From: Cryptomeria japonica
Lineage: Eukaryota > Streptophyta > Pinopsida > Cupressales > Cupressaceae
Direction: 5' to 3'
NCBI RefSeq assembly: GCF_030272615.1
Contig: NC_081409.1
Coordinates: 912,480,340-912,544,339, forward strand
DNA length: 64,000 bases
Below the pieces are notes generated by a model. That model searched no databases, was not told where the DNA came from, and was given only the letters and a program-made list of their open reading frames with translations. Both the position numbers and the translations under genes were made by a program. The stretch's first letter is position 1. Every line of letters begins with the position of its first letter. Of the stretch, positions 11,430 to 22,019 are shown piece after piece.

Positions 11430-12586
11430 ACATCCTTTCTGATTTTTCATGCTTAGATCTGAAAAAAAAAAAATTGATTACATTTCCATGTTTGATCTTT
11501 TGCAAAATTTTAGAGGTGATTGCATAAAAACCCTAAATTTTCTTTTTAGTAATTGAACCTGCGAAATGTCTAAATGTTAATGCCTGTTTCAGATCTGCCC
11601 TTCTATTACAAATTTTCAATTCATATTTGTGCTTTAATTCTGAAAATTAAGTGGTTAAGTGTCAAAACCCTAATTTTTGAAACCCTCTTGATTCAATCTT
11701 TGTCCGACAATTTCACTGATCAAAACATCTCCAAATCAGCTGCAACTTTGGATTCCGCAATAAAATCACAACATATTTCATCCCTAAAAATTTGGAAAAA
11801 AGTTGCGAGGACCGTGGCGCCGAGCGCCATTGTCCCCGACATTTTTTCCGAAATTTCGGGAGCGAGATCTTACTGTATTTTCCTGCTAAAATCCAGAATT
11901 TTGGCTGATTTTATCAATTTTAACACCTTCAAAATAACAGTCAAAGTTGGTCTTGTGATTGCTTGGATTAAGGCTTCTAAACATTTAAAAATCATTGAAA
12001 TTGAAATTTTGTGTCAAAATTGTGTTCTTACTGTCCTAAATCTGAAAAGTGTGTTTGCATTCAGTAAAAATTTCAGTGCTTTATTCAGATTCTTGCAATT
12101 TGTGACTTTTGAAATTAAGTGCTTAATTACAACAACTTTAATTTCCACTTTCAAAATTGAATTTTGCGTGAAATTGAGTCAATTTTCAAATTTCAAAATT
12201 TGCATTGCTCTTGACATTCCCTCTAAAATCATAAAATTCAAAATTTCAGTTTCCCTCTCTTTTTCAAAATTCAAAATTTTGCATTTTTCGACAATCTTGG
12301 TAGGGTTCAATTTTGAGATTACAACTTTAATTTGGCCTATCTATAGATCGTAAAATCACTCAATTTTTTCAGATTAGCTCTAAAATCATCATACCTTTCA
12401 TCCCTGCAAATTTCGAAAAAAGTTGCAAGGATCGTGTTGCACTCCGGGCGCCACGGTCCCAGGCATTTTTTCTGAAATTTCGAGAGACTGTTGTGATTGC
12501 ATTTAACAGCTTAAATCCAGAAGATTGGCTGATTTTACTGAAAATTGCTACCTCTAAATTCAAAATTTTCTCTCCTTCTCTAGTGC
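11430..12586 (+). other. 5' leader of the Ty3-type element with repeated GC hairpin motifs
   Basis: The leader is 1.2 kb long and AT-rich. It holds a 259-codon open frame (11574-12353) that is Phe/Ile/Lys-rich and has no recognisable domain; I read it as chance. Two blocks of about 100 bp (starting near 11800 and 12420) repeat a block of the LTR near 11000. Each opens with a GGACCGTGGCGCC-type hairpin and ends 'ccagaa..ttggctgatttta'. Their place between primer site and gag start is where packaging or dimerisation signals lie in retroelements, but that role is inferred. Confidence 0.55.
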
Positions 12587-15500
12587 ATGAGTTTTACAAC
12601 AATAAGCCCTACTTACACTATTCCCGTTAGACGAAGCCGTAGAATTAAGTCTTTCCGAAGTTTAACTACTGAGGAGATGGAACCTAATTTGAATAGCCTT
12701 TTTAACAAGGACATGGGTAATTCCTCTAATCCTCTTAATGATGAAGAAGCTCTCCATGAGGTTTCTGAAGAACAACTTTCGAAATTGGATAACCAATTTG
12801 ACAATTTTCGACAATGGATGTCTCAAGAATACCCTGATAGTCAAGCTCTTCCTTTAATTGAGGGTCTAAAACGTATGCTTCAAAGTGATAAGAATGGAAT
12901 TGATATTTTGCATGGTATCGCACACATTGTGGATTCGAATGTGATGCCTATGAAGAGTTGTGCTGAAAATTTGGGTTATACACAACCTCCTACTCAAGTC
13001 AATCATTCTATTCCTTTGATGACTTCTATTGCTAGCGTACCTACTTTTACATCAAACATAATGACTACTTCAACACAAGACATTCCTCCTGTGATCACCA
13101 GTCATGGGGGCAATCCTTCCTCTTCAATTAACCCTCTTCCTTCATTCAATCCGATTTCTTCATTCGTCCCTTCAATGAGTGTTCCTATTACATCTCCACA
13201 AATGAACATGACGCAAGGGGGCAATTCATTCAATCATTCCATTCCTCCTTGTAGTGTTCCTCCTGTCCAATCATCTCCTATGACTAATTATCATAGGGTC
13301 CCACCACCTTACTCTCTACCTTCTTTCAATAACATAACACCTCCATCTCAATCTAACACATCCAATATGAATTCTTCGACCGAAGCGACCATTAACAATC
13401 TTGCACAAACTGTCTCTTCTTTACAACAACAAATTGCCTCTATGAATCAATCTAAGTTTAGTGTGCCCACATTTGATGTTGCGAGCCCACTTTCTCTTGA
13501 CATTGTTCGAGCTATTCCCCCTAAACATGTTGAAATCCCGCATTTGGAACTTTATAATGGTAAAGGAGATCCTCTAACACATGTTAAGACTTTTCAAACA
13601 ATTTGTACTGATTTTGCTTATGACCAAAGGTTGCTTGCAAAACTATTCACTAGAACATTAAGAGACAAAGCCCTACAATGGTATTGCTCGTTGCCTTCTT
13701 ATTCTATTACTTCTTTTGAACAACTTGCAAATGCTTTCATTCAACAATTTCAAAACAATATAAGTCCTAAAGTTACTTTGATTGATTTAATGCATTGTAA
13801 ACAAGGTGTTAAAGAAAAAGTGACTGATTTCATTGGTAGATATAAGCATTTGTATGCTCAAATTTCTTTTCCAGTGCCTGACAATGATATTCAAAGAATC
13901 TTTATTTCTAATTTACAAAAAGATATTCAAGACAAACTTCTGTTTTCTGAGTTTACTTCTTTCCAACAGTTGTGTGCAACTCTTCACAATTATCAACTGA
14001 CTGTGAGTCAAATGGAACAATCACATCCTATGGCTCCGAGTGATAAGGGTGATAGCAGTCAACAACCATTTGGGAAGTTTAAATCGAACAGAGATTCCAT
14101 CAAATTCAATGAAAACATCATCAACAACAATGTGAATGCAGCATCAGGTGTGCCTCCTATTTCTAAATTTTTCAAGAAAGAAAGAAAGTATACTCCTTTG
14201 AATGAATCATTGCATAGTATTATGAATAAGTTATTGGAACAAAATGTGCTTACTCTTCCTCCTATAAGACAAATTGATCCTGCAAAGATTACTTCACCTT
14301 ATTTTGATAACAAAGCTTTTTGTCAATTTCATCGTCAGCCTGGGCATGATACTGAAAAATGTTTTTCTTTAAAGGGTAAAATTCAAGATTTGATTGATAA
14401 TAATACTATTTCTGTTTCTGGAGTGAATGATAAAGGCAACACATCTATAGCTCCTCCTAACCAAAATCTTCAGATTTTCACTGATCCATTACCTTCTCAT
14501 ACCTCTAATGCAATTGAGGCTAATGATTCCTCTCTCTCATCTGATGGTCTTGTGTCTATGACTCCGAATGTGATTAACTTTGTAGAGCAGCAAGAAAACC
14601 CTAAAGAACCTTCCATCACATTTGATTCCAGTGAAACCATTAGGGCACCTGATGGTCCTTTATACATAGTTGCAAAAGTTAAGAATACACCTTGCCGTGG
14701 AGTGCTTATTGATCCTTTGTGCATGGTTAATGTTATTACTGAAGAATTTCTTTTTACTTTGCAATTGAATCAAGTGATATATGACAAAACAGATGTGATT
14801 GTGAAATTATTTGATGCATTTTCTTCCCCTACAATTGGTTCTATTACATTGCCTATTGAGGTCCATAACAAATCTCTTGATGTGAACTTTGCTATCATTC
14901 CATCTTCCGAACAATTTCGTGTGAAGCTTGGCTATCCTTGGCTATCTTCCATGAAAGCTATTGCTTCTCCTATTCATAAGTGTTTGAAATTTCCCCATAA
15001 TGGTGAAGTTGTTACTGTCAATCATAGTCTCTTTAAACCAGCTGAAAGAACCTCTAGTGTTCCTATTGATTACTTTTGGCCTAAACAATTCCAATCTCTT
15101 CCTCCGCGAAGTGATCATCTTTTCAAATCTTATCAAAAGTGGAAAATAGATATGATCCTATCTCTAAGTGAACCTAGAGCACCTAAACTTGATATTCCTA
15201 TCATTCTTGAGAAGGAAGTTCTTCCTTTGAAAGATAAAACTAATGTCTTTCCTCAAGAAGATTCTCAACCCATCCCTATGGATGTGACTATGTCTATACC
15301 TAATAAACTTCCTAAGAGTAGACCTATACCTCCTCGTCATGATGGACTTGGTCTTCTCCCTAAACCAAAAATTCCTCCTTTGTATGGAGCAGTTCCTCCT
15401 CCTTCTTTTTATAGAGAGAAGAGACCTTCTTCTTCTCCTATTATCCAGCCTAAGAGACCACAACCTAAACACCCAAGTGCTAAGGATGAGAACATTCCTC

Positions 15501-16015
15501 CTCCTCAGTCTTCTCCACTTCCTACTAAGACTAGACGAAATCGTTCTGCACGTGAACGCCGGCGAAAGCGTCGTCTTAGAGCTCAAACTTTGCAATCTCC
15601 AAAAACACCTTCAACAAGCATTATTCCATTTTCTCCTCAGCCGGACATTGAGCCTAAATCTCCTAAACATAAGATGCATGATGGTCTTGATCCGGTGCGA
15701 GTTAAAGATCCTATTTTTATAAATCTTGATGATGATATAGATGAAAATGTTATTCATGATGAAAATGTTACTCCTCTTGCTTCTGATAGTGAATATGAAC
15801 TTGTTGATGTTGATAATCATTTATCTAATGAATTTTCTAAAGCACTTATCCTAGCTCCTAGACAAAAACAATGTGGCTCGGAACATGAACATAGCCCTTG
15901 TTTGGATCTTGTGATAGCTCCATCTGCTGTGTTGGATGTTCCTCCTCTGGCGTGTTCCCTGCCTTCCCGAAACATTGATCAGCAAGATCGGGGGGTAGAT
16001 GACATGCTAGACTAG
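12587..16015 (+). CDS. Intact GAG/protease-like polyprotein of a non-autonomous Ty3-type element
   Basis: This is an uninterrupted 1,142-codon ORF. Residues 1-270 are Ser/Pro/Thr/Asn-rich, followed by a short coiled-coil-like stretch (about 267-290). Residues ~316-474 form a Retrotrans_gag domain (LELYNGKGDPLTHVKTF, LQWYCSLP, FIQQF). At ~578-610 there is a C/H-type motif, FCQFHRQPGHDTEKC, and then IQDLIDNN. Residues ~700-800 resemble a Tat/Ogre retropepsin ending KLGYPWLSSMKAI, but the catalytic D-[ST]-G is read as LIDPLC, so the protease may be inactive. The C-terminal third is Pro-rich with a very basic patch near residue 985 (RRNRSARERRRKRRLR) that could bind RNA. No polymerase follows the stop. 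Confidence 0.88.
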   Translation: MSFTTISPTYTIPVRRSRRIKSFRSLTTEEMEPNLNSLFNKDMGNSSNPLNDEEALHEVSEEQLSKLDNQFDNFRQWMSQEYPDSQALPLIEGLKRMLQSDKNGIDILHGIAHIVDSNVMPMKSCAENLGYTQPPTQVNHSIPLMTSIASVPTFTSNIMTTSTQDIPPVITSHGGNPSSSINPLPSFNPISSFVPSMSVPITSPQMNMTQGGNSFNHSIPPCSVPPVQSSPMTNYHRVPPPYSLPSFNNITPPSQSNTSNMNSSTEATINNLAQTVSSLQQQIASMNQSKFSVPTFDVASPLSLDIVRAIPPKHVEIPHLELYNGKGDPLTHVKTFQTICTDFAYDQRLLAKLFTRTLRDKALQWYCSLPSYSITSFEQLANAFIQQFQNNISPKVTLIDLMHCKQGVKEKVTDFIGRYKHLYAQISFPVPDNDIQRIFISNLQKDIQDKLLFSEFTSFQQLCATLHNYQLTVSQMEQSHPMAPSDKGDSSQQPFGKFKSNRDSIKFNENIINNNVNAASGVPPISKFFKKERKYTPLNESLHSIMNKLLEQNVLTLPPIRQIDPAKITSPYFDNKAFCQFHRQPGHDTEKCFSLKGKIQDLIDNNTISVSGVNDKGNTSIAPPNQNLQIFTDPLPSHTSNAIEANDSSLSSDGLVSMTPNVINFVEQQENPKEPSITFDSSETIRAPDGPLYIVAKVKNTPCRGVLIDPLCMVNVITEEFLFTLQLNQVIYDKTDVIVKLFDAFSSPTIGSITLPIEVHNKSLDVNFAIIPSSEQFRVKLGYPWLSSMKAIASPIHKCLKFPHNGEVVTVNHSLFKPAERTSSVPIDYFWPKQFQSLPPRSDHLFKSYQKWKIDMILSLSEPRAPKLDIPIILEKEVLPLKDKTNVFPQEDSQPIPMDVTMSIPNKLPKSRPIPPRHDGLGLLPKPKIPPLYGAVPPPSFYREKRPSSSPIIQPKRPQPKHPSAKDENIPPPQSSPLPTKTRRNRSARERRRKRRLRAQTLQSPKTPSTSIIPFSPQPDIEPKSPKHKMHDGLDPVRVKDPIFINLDDDIDENVIHDENVTPLASDSEYELVDVDNHLSNEFSKALILAPRQKQCGSEHEHSPCLDLVIAPSAVLDVPPLACSLPSRNIDQQDRGVDDMLD

Positions 16016-16758
16016 TTACATTAGCATAGCAGATTCTCTCCTCCTCTCTTGTGTTACTTCTTCTATATGTTATTCTCATTCTTCTATTTGTTGTCCTTAG
16101 TGTTGTCTACTTGAGGACGATGCAAAGCATTGAGATCTCTCGATCTCTCTCATGTTGACTCAAAAGACACATGTGTTCCCTTCTTCTAGGTGATCTTCCT
16201 TGATTGGGGAATGAAGAACAATTATGCATACATACATATGATATATATACATGAATTATCATACAGCATACTGACCCCGAGGAAAGCGAAGTCACCTTGT
16301 GCTTTGTTTTTTGTGTCTATTATCCTTGGGCTTATCTCACACTTGGGGGCTAAATCCTTGCGATAACGTGCTCCTTTCCTTTCTCATTTCTTATGTGTAT
16401 CACTACGTTAAAACAATCACCCCCGGTGAGGCGTGTGTGATCGCTTTAACGTAGGGGGGCATACATCCCGTCCATATCTTTTCAAGATACTTGAAAATTT
16501 CTTGGCAAATTTAGCCTTGCCTTGAAAATTTTTGATATCTTTCTTGCATGACTCATAGTGAGGGAGCCTTACTACTAACAGTCATGGTTCTCCTTCGTGA
16601 TCTTCCCTTTTACTTTGTCAATCGAAGTCGTAAGATCCTTAGTCCACTGGGGGCTTGGTGTATCTTGCCTCCTTGACGTGGTGAAAGTCTTTCAATGTTG
16701 TTTCCTTGTACTTTACCGGAAGTATGAACATACATACTCCCGCTAAAGTGGGGCTAAA
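16016..16758 (+). other. 3' non-coding region and polypurine tract
   Basis: About 740 bp without coding potential follow the stop. A 'cttgaggacgatgcaaag' motif near 16111 resembles the post-coding motif of several plant Ty3 lineages. The purine-rich AAAGTGGGGCTAAA (16745-16758) abuts the 3' LTR. Confidence 0.6.
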
Positions 16759-17982
16759 TGTAGCGTCCTAAAATTGTGACACTTGCAATTTCGACTGCAT
16801 TTCGGTCTTCACGATGGCGACGCAACACACAACCTGAATGGAGACCCTGAAACTTGCTTACGACACTGAAAACTGCATTTTTCAAGCACCCTGGCCTAAA
16901 CCTCCTTGCACCCTGCTGTCCCGGGAGGTGGGACCAGAGCGCCCAGCGCCCTGGTCCCCAGGACCATGGCGCCCAGCGCCCTGGTCCCTGGGTCCTATTT
17001 TGGGCCCGGTCTCCTAAGGGGCTCGAGTCTTTTTGTTTGCAATTTGGAAATTAACTTTCCTGGTCGGCCTAAGGTCGGGAAAATCAGTCTATCAGCCCTA
17101 AATGACAAGTATATAAACTACATTTTCCTCTTTCATTCGACATGATGGAAAAGGCGTGGAAACTATACTCAAACATTCAAGCATTCAAGCATTCCTTCAA
17201 GCAATTAATCATTTCAAGTCTCCATTCAAGGCTAAGTGTTGCATTCAAGACAAGGATTCAACCATTGAAGAGGAGATCACATACTACATGCTACAACATA
17301 CAACATACAACATCTAAACCTTCGCACATAAGGATACAAACATCCTTAGAACAAGGTATTAGTACTTGTTTTACAGTCATTTACATTTACAGCTCTTGCT
17401 CATTTCTTGGTTAATTCCAAAACCGGGGTTTGACCTAAAGGCAAACCCCTAATCCCTAACCCCCCCAATTGTCTTCGCTTTTCTGTGTGTAGGTTGCAGG
17501 TACGCGGCTGAAATTGAAGATCTGGAATCCTTGTGTAGAGACGAACAGATCCCCCTTCGTTTCGTGGATTTTTCGGAGGACCGTGGCGCCGGGCGCCATC
17601 GTCCCGACAACTTTTGCTCAAATTTGCAGGACAGCGCCGTATCGACATTTTACTGCTAATTCCAGGTCCGCAGCTTCATCCTATAACCCGAACTCAGTTT
17701 ATAAGCGAATCTTTATGACTTTCTATGCATTCCTAGCTTAATTTCCTTAACAACATTCTTTACAAAAGAGGGTAGCCTTGCTTTCCTAACCCTTGAAATT
17801 CATTTAGCATCCAATCTTACATTGTGTGGGATTGGATCTTATGAGTTTCAACCCCTCTTTTGAATGTAAAGTCTCTCCCCTAAGTGAAAAACCATCGGAT
17901 CCTAGCGAACCTCCCTTCTCTCTCCTCGGAGTCGGAAGAGGGGAGAGCAACTAGGGTTCGATCGCGATTTTTTCGCTTTACA
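16759..17982 (+). repeat. 3' LTR of the Ty3-type GAG element
   Basis: It nearly matches the 5' LTR, but the hairpin unit is duplicated (16931-16957 and 16961-16987), a 30-bp tandem gain that accounts for its extra length. The TATA box is at about 17110-17116. Confidence 0.9.
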
Positions 17983-18231
17983 GGTTGATGGTGAGAAGTT
18001 AAATGACTTCTTTACCGACAGATGTGTTAATTTTTCACGTAACCGACAGACATTAAATGTGGCAGTTGAAGGAAATAACACTATAAAGCAAGTGTTTTGG
18101 CTCTTTTTTCATTCACCAAGCATTCAAACTTCTTGAGAGTGCGAAAATCCCGAGTGAAGGCATCCATAGCGAGAAGTGAAGCAAATCATTCAAGCACTCA
18201 TACCTAAAGGAAAATTAAGGTATTTATAATT

Positions 18232-21200
18232 ATGGCTTCCTCCTCTGCACCTGAATTCATTGCAAACCCTACTGTAGTTGAAGTTGTTAAGCGCCCTAGG
18301 CCCATATTTAAAATCATTCCCAAAGTTGCAAAGAAAGATGATACCCTAGGAGCATTCTCACAAATACCTAAAGGAGTTGCTTATACTAAGGATCCTAGAA
18401 TCTACATACATTGTCATATAGATGAACTAGGAGATGATGAGATTAAGAACATGTACAGGATGGTTATATGTGATGAAAATGGAAATGTTAAACTGGAACA
18501 CAAGATAATTGAAACCCTATATTTTGTGGAAATTCTTAGTATCCCTGATTTTCCGAAGGATGTTATAAGGATTATGCTAAGAAGAGTACATGGAGAGTTC
18601 TTTTGGTTAGATTCAATTCATAAGATAACCAAAGAAGAAGTTAGGGCAGTGACAGGCTTACCTTCCACCAGTAGCAGGCCTGACAAGACTAAAAATATTC
18701 CAAATGACACTGTAATAACCCTAATCAGTGCAACCTTTGATAAGAGATCCCTAAGAGTAAACGATGTTAAGGATATCAATGTAAGGTTGATAAGCATGAT
18801 TCTTGAATACAAGGTTACACATGCCAATAGATTAAACTTTGTTTCTAGCTTATGTATCAATAGTGCATATGACATGGTAAACAACAATGCAAAAATTGAT
18901 ATTTGCGAATAGTTGAAAGATGAACTGATAGACAATCTAGGGAAGATAAAAGGTGATAAGAAAGGTACATTCAAATTTAGCAACCTGCTTGTATGTTTAA
19001 TGTTATATATTACCAAGCAAGTTCCCGGTATTGGAAGAAAGGATTTTGGTTTTGACATACCGGTAGGAAAACATCTTCTAGACATACTCAACAACATGGG
19101 AGATGACAGAGAAAAGATTATAAATGAACATTTTCAAACATTAAATGCTAGAATGAAAACTAGGATAAGGCTATCTCAAGCTATTGTTGACAAATATCAA
19201 AAGGAGATATGCTTTGTAATTAAGAAAGATGAAATTTGGATGGAGGTAGTGGTCCCAAAGACTATTTGGGTTACTGAAATGGGATGTGAGGCAGATGAGA
19301 ATATAATTGAAACTTATGCAAAAGCCCACTTAGAAGCCCCTAAAGAACTGACAGAAAAAGTATTTGGCAATGCTGAAACAATTGAAAGCGGTATTCAATC
19401 TCAGAAAAGAATAAAGAAAACTGAGCAGATAGTTAGGAAAGGAACAAGGCGGGCTAAAGCTATCAAAGAGGATGTATTAAATAAAACTAGTATTAAGGAG
19501 AGTGACTTAGAAGGACTACAACCGAAAACATATCTTTCACTGGTTGCTACCTCCTCTGACAGTGAGATACTAGTAGAATTAAGAAGGGTAGAGAGAAAAA
19601 AAAAACCCTCACCGGCACCTGCTCCTACACCAAAAAGAACAAGACAGAAACAATAGGCAGTTAAGCCTCCGGCAAGGAAGTTGACACCAAAGAAGAGGAA
19701 ACAGAAACAAGTTGTTCCTCCACTTGACAAACTTTTGAGTGAGATAACTAAAGATGGCAAATTGACTAACATCAGCAAGTTGAATAACACACTATCGAAT
19801 TATGAAAAAGAAAGTATAAAAAATAGTGTTATTTTACATCTTGATATTTATATGAAATTTTTTATGGAAGTTGTAGATGATATACCCAATGACTTGTACA
19901 AACGATTAGAAGCTAGAAGGGTAGCAATTGTGGAATTAGATAAAAAGATCAAAATAGAAAAACTACTTGCAGTTCACCCAGTGAACTCAACTCAAGAGAT
20001 TAGAAGCTAGAAGGGTAGCAATTGTGGAATTAGATAAAAAGATCAAAATAGAAAAAATACTTGCAATTCACCCAGTGAACTCAACTGAAGAGATTGATGA
20101 GTTAATCAGTGAGGCTAACCGGAGAGTATTCTCAACTGGTCACCGACATGTAGCACTGATGATAGGCAGAGTAAATGAAATATCAGAAGAAACTACAGAC
20201 AAGTGGGATATATTCTTTGTTGAAAAAAAGAAACAAGAAGAGCTTAAGAGACCAAAGACTTTTAAAGTCTATCAAAAGGAAAAGGACAACGATAAGGGTA
20301 AAGGTAAGGTAGGTGGACCTCCGAGCATAAAGATAATAGATAACTTACCCCCACCTTCCTCTGATACTCCACCGACACAAACTGTTGATACTCCACTAGC
20401 AACAGAGAGTATGGAGACAACACATGAAGATAAAAATCCTGATACAGAAGTGTTGTACACAATGAATATCAACACACAGGAAGTAAACATTGTGGTTGGT
20501 AAGGAATCAAGGGAGAAAAGAGATGTGGCAACTGAGCCATCGGTAGAAGACACAACAGTTGAAACAAATGTTGAAGATACAGTTGAAGACATTGAAATTG
20601 GGAGTGAGCAACAAACTGAACAGACAACGGATACAGGAAAGGTAGATACCATAGGTATACATACTGATGTATCTACTGGGCAACCGACAACCAATGAGAC
20701 TGAAAAACCTACTGAGTCACTGACAGTAGATAGTATAGAGGCACCATCAGAGAAACCATCACTAGAGAGCACAGAGAAATCGACAGAGACACATACGGAG
20801 AAACAGGTAGAGAAATAGGATTCACAGGTACATACACAGACAGTGCCACCGGCTACATCTGATAAACCTAAACCTTTGGTAGTGGAAATGCAGACACAAA
20901 CTGATCCTCCAAAGAAAGAGGAAAGTAAAGCTATTACTACCATTGACGGATTACAAATTGTGAAGGTAGTTGGACAATCATCCAAAACCTCTATAACTGA
21001 ATTCAGACCAACCAATGTGACAGAGGTATTACTAGATTCTATCAAGAAAATAACAGGCTATAATGCACTAGCATATAAGGCTATAGATGACACTTTACCA
21101 ATTTTGAAATTGATAGCACTTAAGTGTAATGTAGAGAATAAAGATTTGTTGAGCCAATTAGACACATTGTCTAAGTACATAACCGGCAACCTACTAATAA

Positions 21201-21783
21201 TTGATCAAATCAATGAGGAGACATTCAAAGAGAAAATGAACAAAGAGAAGGAAAAATTCTTTGAGGAGACAGTCAAGAAAAATAAGGAACATATGGATAC
21301 CTTATTACCGGGACTAGGCAAGACAATTTTGGACTTCAAGAAATTGTACAGAGATACATGCAAAACAAACATTTTGATAAAAGATATAGATAAAGAGATT
21401 GACATAGCTCAAAAGGAAATCAATGATATTGCTGACAACTTGATAGGTTCATCGGATTCAATGTCGGTAGTAGAACAGGAAATTACTGAATTTGAAGAGA
21501 AAATAGAAAAACTTGAAAAAGATAAGGAAAGATTAAGGTTTAAGGCAAAAGAACTGAAGTGTAGACTAAGTCCTAAACTGGATATCCTCATCTCTTTGAG
21601 AAAAGAGATTTTTGAGGCTTTGTTCTAGGACTTAAGACACTGGAAGAGAAAATGCACTTTCTCACCGATACAATTCAGAGGATTGAAGCAGCACTGAAAG
21701 ACACTGAGAGATTCTACAACAGTCCGAATGTTTCTTTAGCAGATTTATATCAGATCATAACCAACCGGTTACAGGGATCATGA
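18232..21783 (+). pseudogene. Family B ORF2: ~1,150-residue protein of unknown function
   Basis: Once a 94-bp tandem duplication (19905-19998/19999-20092), a frameshift near 21625 and three TAG codons (18910, 19654, 20816) are allowed for, this is one long reading frame starting MASSSAPEF. The N-terminal part (~40-250) is globular, with RVHGEFFWLD and ITKEEVRAVTGLP, a phrase reminiscent of plant transposon-associated proteins of the plant-mobile-domain kind; this is a weak resemblance. Next come basic, Lys/Pro-rich segments (PAPAPTPKRTRQK), an acidic Thr/Glu/Val-rich repeat region (~20400-20820), and a C-terminal coiled coil (~21200-21780). I see no enzymatic motif. The TAGs are all consistent with CAG to TAG. 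Confidence 0.7.
19905..20092 (+). repeat. 94-bp tandem duplication inside family B ORF2
   Basis: Two adjacent 94-bp copies (19905-19998 and 19999-20092) differ at only a few bases. Because 94 is not a multiple of three, the duplication shifts the frame and creates the stop at 20008. The ORF was presumably open before it occurred. Confidence 0.85.
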
Positions 21784-22019
21784 CAGGAACTACACTCAAT
21801 TGACATTGAATGGCAGCCTTTGTCATTGATGCCAAAGAGGGAGTAGTAGAGGATGAGAAAAAGAAATAAGGATAATAAAAATGTATGACAGCAGAGATCA
21901 TTTGCTCAGAGGGAGCACACAGTTTTGATAGTTTTTGGTAAGATAGTTTTGGACAACATTTTTTGATACACTTTTGGCTTTTTCTCATGAGTGTTGCCAT
22001 CAATGCCAAAGGGGGAGAT

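Larger units (their letters stand above)
10216..17982 (+). mobile_element. Young non-autonomous Ty3-type element with gag/protease ORF only (TR-GAG-like)
   Basis: The element has two near-identical LTRs (10216-11409 and 16759-17982), which by eye differ by only a few substitutions plus one 30-bp duplication. A perfect target duplication, ggttg, lies at 10211-10215 and 17983-17987. The 5.3-kb interior has one long intact ORF (12587-16015) with a Retrotrans_gag domain and a retropepsin-like fold of the Tat/Ogre style. It has no RT, RNase H or integrase. It matches the class of plant terminal-repeat elements with only a GAG domain. High LTR similarity and the open ORF suggest recent transposition using enzymes from another element. 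Confidence 0.9.

Noticed and set aside
11574..12353. 259-codon open frame in the leader of the Ty3-type element
   Set aside because: The composition follows the AT-rich leader (Phe, Ile, Lys, Leu), it has no domain, and it spans non-coding repeat blocks shared with the LTR. Probably a chance ORF.
15164..15595. 143-codon minus-strand ORF and the 127-codon plus-strand ORF at 15339-15722
   Set aside because: Both overlap the 1,142-codon gag ORF in other frames and reflect its Pro/Arg-rich sequence.
20272..21045. 257-codon minus-strand ORF
   Set aside because: It lies opposite family B ORF2 and its Ser/Val/Cys-rich composition is the mirror of the Thr/Glu-rich coding strand.
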